DNA of 64,000 nt from Apus apus (Eukaryota; Chordata; Aves; Apodiformes; Apodidae), in the NCBI RefSeq assembly GCF_020740795.1, contig NC_067290.1, positions 13,250,001 to 13,314,000 of the forward strand. The letters are read 5' to 3'. Below, piece by piece: positions 52,101 to 64,000 of this stretch. Both the position numbers and the translations under genes were made by a program. Below the pieces are notes generated by a model. That model did no database searches. It saw only the letters and a program-made list of their open reading frames with translations, and was not told where the DNA came from. The first letter of the stretch is position 1. The number at the start of each line of letters is the position of its first letter.

Positions 52101-55100
52101 TGCAATTACGAGGACTCAGTATCAAGTTCCAGTTTGGCTCCTTTTTTGCCTTTGATAAAAAACCCACAACAAAACAACAGGGAGCAAAGGGCATGTAACC
52201 AAATACTGAATCAGCTCATTTGGCTGAGGCCAGAAATGGCGTGGAAAGCCAAGAGCTGAGAACTGAGGAGGAAAAATCAAAGCACTGCAAAAATCTCTGA
52301 TGGGGCAGTGTTCACAGAGGATGTTGATAGTGAAAATTAAAAGTAGAACTGGATAGATGTTGCTCTGTCCCCCTTTACCAAGTTTCAGAAGTGTGTTCCA
52401 GCATAAAGCAGTGAGCAGGAGTTCTCTGTTGCTCAAGTTTCAAGGCTGTTGGAGGTGTTGCTACACAAGTGGAGCTTTGGTTTGGTGTTGTAGGTGAGAT
52501 GCAAGGGTTTTATTAGGGGGATGTGTACAAAATGTCCTCAGATCTTCCTGCAATCACTTAGTTCACACAGCAAAGTTTTACTGAGGACTGAAGAGAGCTC
52601 TTGGATATGCTGGAAGAGCTGCAAACCAGGGTAGGAATTACATTGGCTGCACACCTTGTCCCAGCTGGGGGGTTAAGGGCACAGAGGTCTCAGGAGAGGG
52701 TTCAATGGCTTTTTGCCTGGTTAAAAAAAATGATGGATGGATCAATGGCTTTTTAAAATTATTTTCATTTTTCCAAGCAGTTCTGTTGGATTTATCATGT
52801 TCCTTAGAGGCTTCTGGCATCAAGGTTTCACTGTGCTTGCAGGGAAAACTGCAGATTCCGTGGAGTTACATAGTTATATGGACAACTCCAGGTGGTTCTC
52901 ATTTATCTGTGAAGGCTTCAGCCAGCCTGAGCCTGTACTGTTTACTGGCTTTTCAGATGCCTGGCCCACACTCTGGCCTGTCATGTGTCACATTCCTAAT
53001 GCAGTTACTCCCATGTTTTAGCCGACAGTGAAATCCACCTGCAGCACCTCATCCCACAGCACTCACTGTCCTACTCAGAACAGTCAGTATGTTATGACAA
53101 ATTGGTCTTGCAGTAGTTTTTCTGACTCCGTACAGAGTGTGATGACCTGCTGGCACCTCTGGCCTAAGGACTAAAAAAGCCCAAATAGTCCTTGGCGAGT
53201 CTGCTCTTCTAGGGAAAAGTTTGAGCTGCTGCAAGAGCCTGGTCCTCTCTGCAGGCATCAGCTTCCCTGTTTTACTCTTGGAAAGGAGTGGGTTGTGGTT
53301 CACTGCTGCTTGTGCCAATGAACTAAGGCAGGGCGAGCTGAGACATGGATGGGTGGCTCTTGCACCCATCCTTTTTCCTGGTGAAAGCAAGTGTCCCAGC
53401 TTCCCCCAAGCCACCACATTGGCTGAAAGAAGAGGATTAAGCTAGGAAAGTTGTTGTTTGATTGTTTTTTTTGTCATCTTCACCCTTTAGTCAGCCAAAG
53501 CCTGTCAGTAAGCAGCGGTGACTGTCTTGGAGATGTTCTTGTTGGGTGTTCAGATCTGATCAGGACAGAGGAAGATAATGGGGCTGTTGATGATGCCTGC
53601 TGAGATGTGATGTGAGCATGTGGGAGTTGGCTGCCCAGGGGCTGGATGGCCATGGTTGGGGGCAGAGCTGGTGTCACCTTGTCTTGTGGTCAAAGCCCAA
53701 GTATTTACACCTCTGTGGGTGTTTCCAGGCCTGGGGTAAAACATGTCAGCTGTGTCCTCAGAAGCAGGTCAGGAAAATTGCTAGTGCTGTTATGCAGAGG
53801 TGGAAAACAATAATGTTTTTTTGTTTGCTAGGCTATGGAGTCATTGAAAAGAGAAAATGGTAACACTCACCCATGTTTCTCCCTACAGTGTAGTTCAACC
53901 AAGCACCTGTGCCCCTGCAGTTCTGCTGAATCAGCAGGAGCCATGTTGTTGAGGGCATGGGTCCCCTGGGGACACCCCTCTGAGCTGCTCTTTTAGAGGT
54001 TTGCTCCATCCCCTGCCTGCTTTCACCTCAAGCCTGTTCAGGGTGAATGACAGTATTTCAGTATGGCTACAAATGAGACCATGTGTCACATCAAACACAG
54101 CTGCTCAGGGTTTTATTTCCACAAAAAGCCCCTCTGGTTCTGGGAGGAAAGGCAGAAGGATGGTGCAGCAGGCCCAGGGGCACTGGCATGGCAGCAGGCT
54201 GCCCAGGCCTGAGGGCAGCATTGCACGGTCTCATGCCTTGCCCTGCCAATGTTTATTTTGCTTGAGTAAACGTTTGATTTTGTCGACATGACTGCAATGT
54301 GTGAGCTGTGCTGGGGCTGTCATTCGATGGGAGGAGGCAGCAATGTGCAGGGAGAGCTGCTAATGCCACAGGAATGCCATGCTTCCTTGGGAGGAAGGAA
54401 GATGGTGCCCAGGGCCCATGGGATCAGCACAGCTCATCCTGCCTGCCCCTGCTGTAACCCTACAACTGGGGGCTGAGAGCCAGAGTAGGATTGTACCTTG
54501 CTCAGGGCCCCTGGTGCCCAAATGGACATGTTTTCTGAGGGAAAATAGGGTGTTTCAGTTATTGCAGTGAAGTCTCCCAGCCAAGGCTGCCACAGGGCTG
54601 GGTGAGATGGAAAGGAGGCACTCAGGCCTGCTTAGGAATGGCTTTTATTCATGTTTGCAAAGAAAACAGAGGTCTTTATGCATGCAGCACAGCATGGCTG
54701 TCAGGATGGCAGGCAGGGAGGAAGGGTGTCCCTTCAAGACAGCTGGGACAGGAGCAGGGTGGGGCATCCATCACCCAGGGATTTCAGTGGGTGATGGCAT
54801 AAGTTATTGTTACTTCTCATTTAATTGCTAAAATAATGCAGATGCTCCTGTTAAACCAGTGCCAGCTCCTGAGCTGCCCTCTGGTGAGGAGATGCAATAT
54901 GGCAGCTCTGCATCAAGTACTTGTGGTTCTGTTGGCTGGGGGTTGTCCCCATGCTGGTGGCCAAATATCACAGCTTTAAGCTTCAGCTGTGGTGTCACTT
55001 TCCCATACATGGTTCACTGGTACTCAGAACAGCCCCGAGGAGTGGCCCCCGTTAATTAGGAGTACACACTGGGATGAAGCTCTCCCTCAGTCTTCCAAGG

Positions 55101-55110
55101 AATGACCATC
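49190..55110. other. Intergenic region between convergent RPL29 and TNNC1
   Basis: About 5.9 kb with no open frame that resembles a known protein and no clear mobile element. The longest frames (up to 124 codons) overlap on both strands and carry no domain. A short direct repeat (TCAATGGCTTTTT) occurs at 52702 and 52742. Otherwise I see nothing. Confidence 0.65.
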
Positions 55111-55133
55111 TGAGGCACTCAGTATTAACGCAT

Positions 55134-55139
55134 TTTATT
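55134..55139 (-). terminator. TNNC1: TNNC1 polyadenylation signal (distal)
   Basis: AATAAA on the minus strand, 124 nt past the stop codon. Cleavage near 55115 would leave a 3' untranslated region of about 150 nt, a normal size for this gene. Confidence 0.8.
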
Positions 55140-55262
55140 TTCCCAGTGGCCACCCTTCTCAGTGCTCAGTCTTCATGCTGGTAGCCAAGGGACTTAGCCA
55201 AGGAGATGAGAAGCAGTGCTGGAGGAGCTTAGGAGATTCAAGCTGGTGATCTGGTCTCAGAT

Positions 55263-61448
<6,186 letters not shown>

Positions 61449-61575
61449 GGCTGCAGAGGGTGGGCGAGGGGCCGGGAGCCAGGTCGCTCTCTGCCAGCAC
61501 TGCCCCTGAGCCCGGCTGATATAGGGGGCTGCCCGCCCCGGCGGATGTGACCAGCCCACCAGCAGCCCCACATGC
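61449..61575 (-). promoter_or_regulatory. TNNC1: TNNC1 promoter and 5' untranslated region
   Basis: On the minus strand a TATA-like CTATATC (61518-61524) lies about 70 bp before the ATG, with a GC box CGGGGCGGGC (61531-61540) directly upstream and an E-box CATGTG near 61570. Transcription should start about 30 bp below the TATA box, near 61490-61495, giving a leader of about 45 nt contiguous with exon 1. I see no clear GATA or MEF2 word in the first 130 bp upstream. A TATA box with tissue-specific control suits a muscle gene and contrasts with the CpG-island promoter of RPL29. Confidence 0.7.
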
Positions 61576-62984
61576 CCATCCCCATCCCATCCCCGTCCCT
61601 GCAGGAATGCCTCGCCTGCGTGCCTTGGGACGGGGACGCTGCCGAGCTGGAGGCTGGCATGTCCGGGGCCAGCCCCAGCTCTGCTTTGGGACTGCTGGAG
61701 GATTCCTTGTGACTTTGATGTGGGAAGGAGGGAGCCCTTTCAGCCAGATTTTGGCAGGATCTTTGCTGACATATTGTGGTACTTGGCTGTCCTGACTGGA
61801 CACGTGCCACTGTGTCACCTCCACCTCCTGTGTGTTTTCCCCCTGGAAGCTGCATTAGAAAGATTATACACTGCCTAATTAAACTGGGTAATACGGGAAA
61901 GTCATGCCTCCCAAAATATCCCCTTCCAGCAGCAATATCCCCCAGGGGCAGTGGGAACAGGCAGTGCTGGGATCTCCCTGTCCCCTCTGGCAGCTGTCCC
62001 CAAGCCCACAGGGAATACTGCTGGAAGGGGATCTGCAGCTGGAGCTGATGCCCTCGGAGAAGCAAATCTCCCCAGAGGAGCTGATGGGAATGTGCAGTTC
62101 CAATGCCACAGCACAGAAAAGAGTGGAGCAGATGGAGCTTTGCTTCCATTTTTTGCATTTAGGAGGTTGCAAAATTTGTGGGGGTGGCTGTCAGCTGGGC
62201 TTGATTTCAGGGAGAATTCTCTGTTGTTTGGGAAACTGGGACTCCAGCCAGCCAGCAAGCCAACCTGTGGCCACTGGAAATGTGAAGAGCCACTCCTGGA
62301 TTTACCATGGAGAGCAAAATAAGCCAAAGGCCTCTAAGTGATGACTGGTGTTCTCTCAGCACCGGGAAAAGCGTTTTAATCCACAGCAACCAAAGCAGAG
62401 ACTCTCCTTCTGGTAATTCAGGACTCCCTCTTGTGTCCAAAGGATGGCTTCGGCGTCTCAGGGTGATGAAGCTGGAAATACCATGGATGCAGCTGTTAGG
62501 TGTCATCTCTTCTAAAAAATCCCTTCTCCCTTTAACAGAAATTGTGTTGCATGCAAAAAAAAACACAGCCCATGGTCTGTATGCAACACCTCTGCAAAGA
62601 GGTGTTAACCAGCGACCAGGGTGGTGTTGGCATGAAGGGAGGATGTGGGTGAGGACAGAGCCGGGTCCCCACCCCACATCCTCCCAGAGTTTGCAGTCCT
62701 AAAAGATGCTGCAGAGCCTGCTATGAACGGCAGTCCCCAGGTTTCAGCTGGGCCCTACCCCTTTTCAGCATGGGGATGGCAGGTGTATTAAAAAGGAGAA
62801 TAGTTGCATTTAAGGCATTAATTTTTGAAGTGTGTTAGTCTGTAGAATTTGAGCATATTAATATTTTGGTTGACTTGAACGTAGAAAATGCAGAAAAAGC
62901 TGCGAAGGGTAGTAGTTATTTTGCTAAAGGGCACTGGAGCTCATCCTTGAGTGAGGGCACAGGCTGAGGCAGGGAACCTGCTGT
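61576..62984. other. Upstream flank of TNNC1
   Basis: No gene is recognised. A pyrimidine-rich run of CCCATCC words follows the promoter (about 61575-61600). The long minus-strand frame here (245 codons, 61421-62158) runs into TNNC1 exon 1 out of its frame and has no recognisable domain. Confidence 0.6.
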
Positions 62985-63110
62985 CCATAGAATGGTTTGG
63001 GTTGGAAGGGACCTTAAAGATCACCTAGTTCCAACCCCTTGCATGGGCAGGGACATCTCCCACTAGACTAGGTTGCTCCGAGCTCCATCCAACATGGCCT
63101 TAAACCCATT
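62985..63110 (-). mobile_element. CR1 LINE 3' fragment
   Basis: On the plus strand it reads CCATAGAATGGTTTGGGTTGG, AAGGGACCTTAAAGATCAC, CAGGGACATCTCCCACTAG and GGTTGCTCCGAGCTCCATCC, the reverse complement of a common avian CR1 3' end. Its body differs from the copies at 18617 and 57981, so it belongs to another subfamily. The terminal octamer array is reduced to part of one unit. The right boundary is approximate. Confidence 0.88.
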
Positions 63111-64000
63111 CCCCAAACCCTCCTGGGCATCCTCATGGAGACCTCCCAATGAAGTTGCTGCCCCAAGGTGAACCCCCAGCCCCAGGCTGCTTTTCCCTGT
63201 GGAGGCAGCAGGTGCTGGCCCTGGGCACTGAGGAATCCTGCCTGGCCCTGTCCCTCCAGCCCAGGAGGCAACAGCTCTGAGTCATCTCCCTGAAAACAGC
63301 CCCTGGGATGTGTCAGGATTTATCTAGGGCCTATGCACAGTGGGATCAGGAGCTCTAACGTTGCCTTCAAAAGGCTTGTGGCTGTGTTCCCAGAAGAACT
63401 GGGATGAAATCCAGGTTGGGATGTGGAAGAAGGGTCTCTGTCTGCTTAGAGAGGGAAAATCTGGGCCTGTGCACACTGACACAGGAAAGCTGTGCTTCTG
63501 CAAATGCCTGACACAAACAAAGTCTTGCAAAACATAGTCATGCTGTCCAGGGAAGGACAAAATCCATCTGGCAGCCAGAGCTGATGTTCCCCCCAGGGCG
63601 AGAGGTGCAGACAAGGGGCCTCATGCCAACCTCTGCCTCCCCACTTGCTGCTCAGAGCCAAGGCTTCCAGCATCCACTGGTTCTCCAGAGCAATTTGCTT
63701 CCAAAAGAGTTGGGAATTGGGGTTTTGTGAGGAAACCCAGAGCTGTGCAAAGTGCAGGGGGAGGCTGCTGCGGCAGGGATGGGGGTGTCCAGGGGAAATC
63801 CATCCGCTCCTGCTGCTTCTCTTGCCATCCCGTGGGAGGCCCAGGGCAGAAGTGTAGCGTGGCTATCTATAGCCCAGGTAGGGCTGCCAACATCAGGGCC
63901 CTTAATCCAGTGCACAGCCAGCTGGGCTGCACTCCAGCTGTCCCTGTGGTTGGATGCTGCACATTGGCTGGGGCTTCAGTTGCATCCCAATGTGCTGCTG
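63111..64000. other. Right end, no recognised feature
   Basis: No coding or RNA gene is supported. The short overlapping frames on both strands are shadows of GC-rich non-coding sequence. I see nothing else. Confidence 0.6.

Noticed and set aside
52702-52754. 13-bp direct repeat TCAATGGCTTTTT, 40 bp apart
   Set aside because: It is too short and simple to distinguish from chance or slippage, and no element lies between the copies that would suggest a target duplication.

Overview
This window is vertebrate nuclear DNA and almost certainly avian. Four copies or fragments of CR1, the dominant LINE of bird genomes, are readable by eye. The two recognisable genes have vertebrate exon-intron structure and vertebrate protein sequence. 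No bacterial, phage, CRISPR or operon-like organisation is present. The exact species cannot be read from the sequence.

Layout. Positions 1 to about 45,980 form a long stretch with no protein-coding gene I can support. It holds simple repeats, one CR1 fragment (18,617-18,750), two weak exon-like segments at the far left (399-501 and 4,632-4,851), and several A/T-rich blocks with clustered homeodomain-like or FOX-like motifs that read like candidate non-coding regulatory sequence. From about 45,985 to 46,990 there is a CpG island with a TATA-less promoter. It drives RPL29 on the plus strand (coding exons 46,854-46,890, 47,491-47,555 and 48,989-49,105), which encodes a 72-residue ribosomal protein eL29. 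An intergenic gap of about 6 kb follows. TNNC1, slow/cardiac troponin C, then lies on the minus strand in six coding exons between 61,448 and 55,263. The exons join in phase to a complete 161-residue protein. Its TATA-type promoter lies just to the right, near 61,518-61,540. From there to 64,000 I see only a further CR1 fragment and unremarkable sequence.

RPL29 and TNNC1 are convergent (tail to tail) and unrelated in function: one is a housekeeping component of the 60S ribosomal subunit, the other the calcium sensor of the thin filament in heart and slow muscle. Their promoter types match this contrast, with a CpG island and a 5'-TOP start for RPL29 and a TATA box for TNNC1. From memory, the two genes lie several hundred kilobases apart on human chromosome 3p21 and are both on the same strand there, so their close convergent arrangement here suggests a rearrangement between the bird and mammal lineages.

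I found no previously undescribed biological system. The points most worth a second look are the short C-terminus of RPL29, the polyadenylation hexamer overlapping the TNNC1 stop codon, the three tandem GCCATC elements just inside RPL29 intron 1, the RPL29-TNNC1 juxtaposition, and the gene-poor left flank with its candidate regulatory islands.
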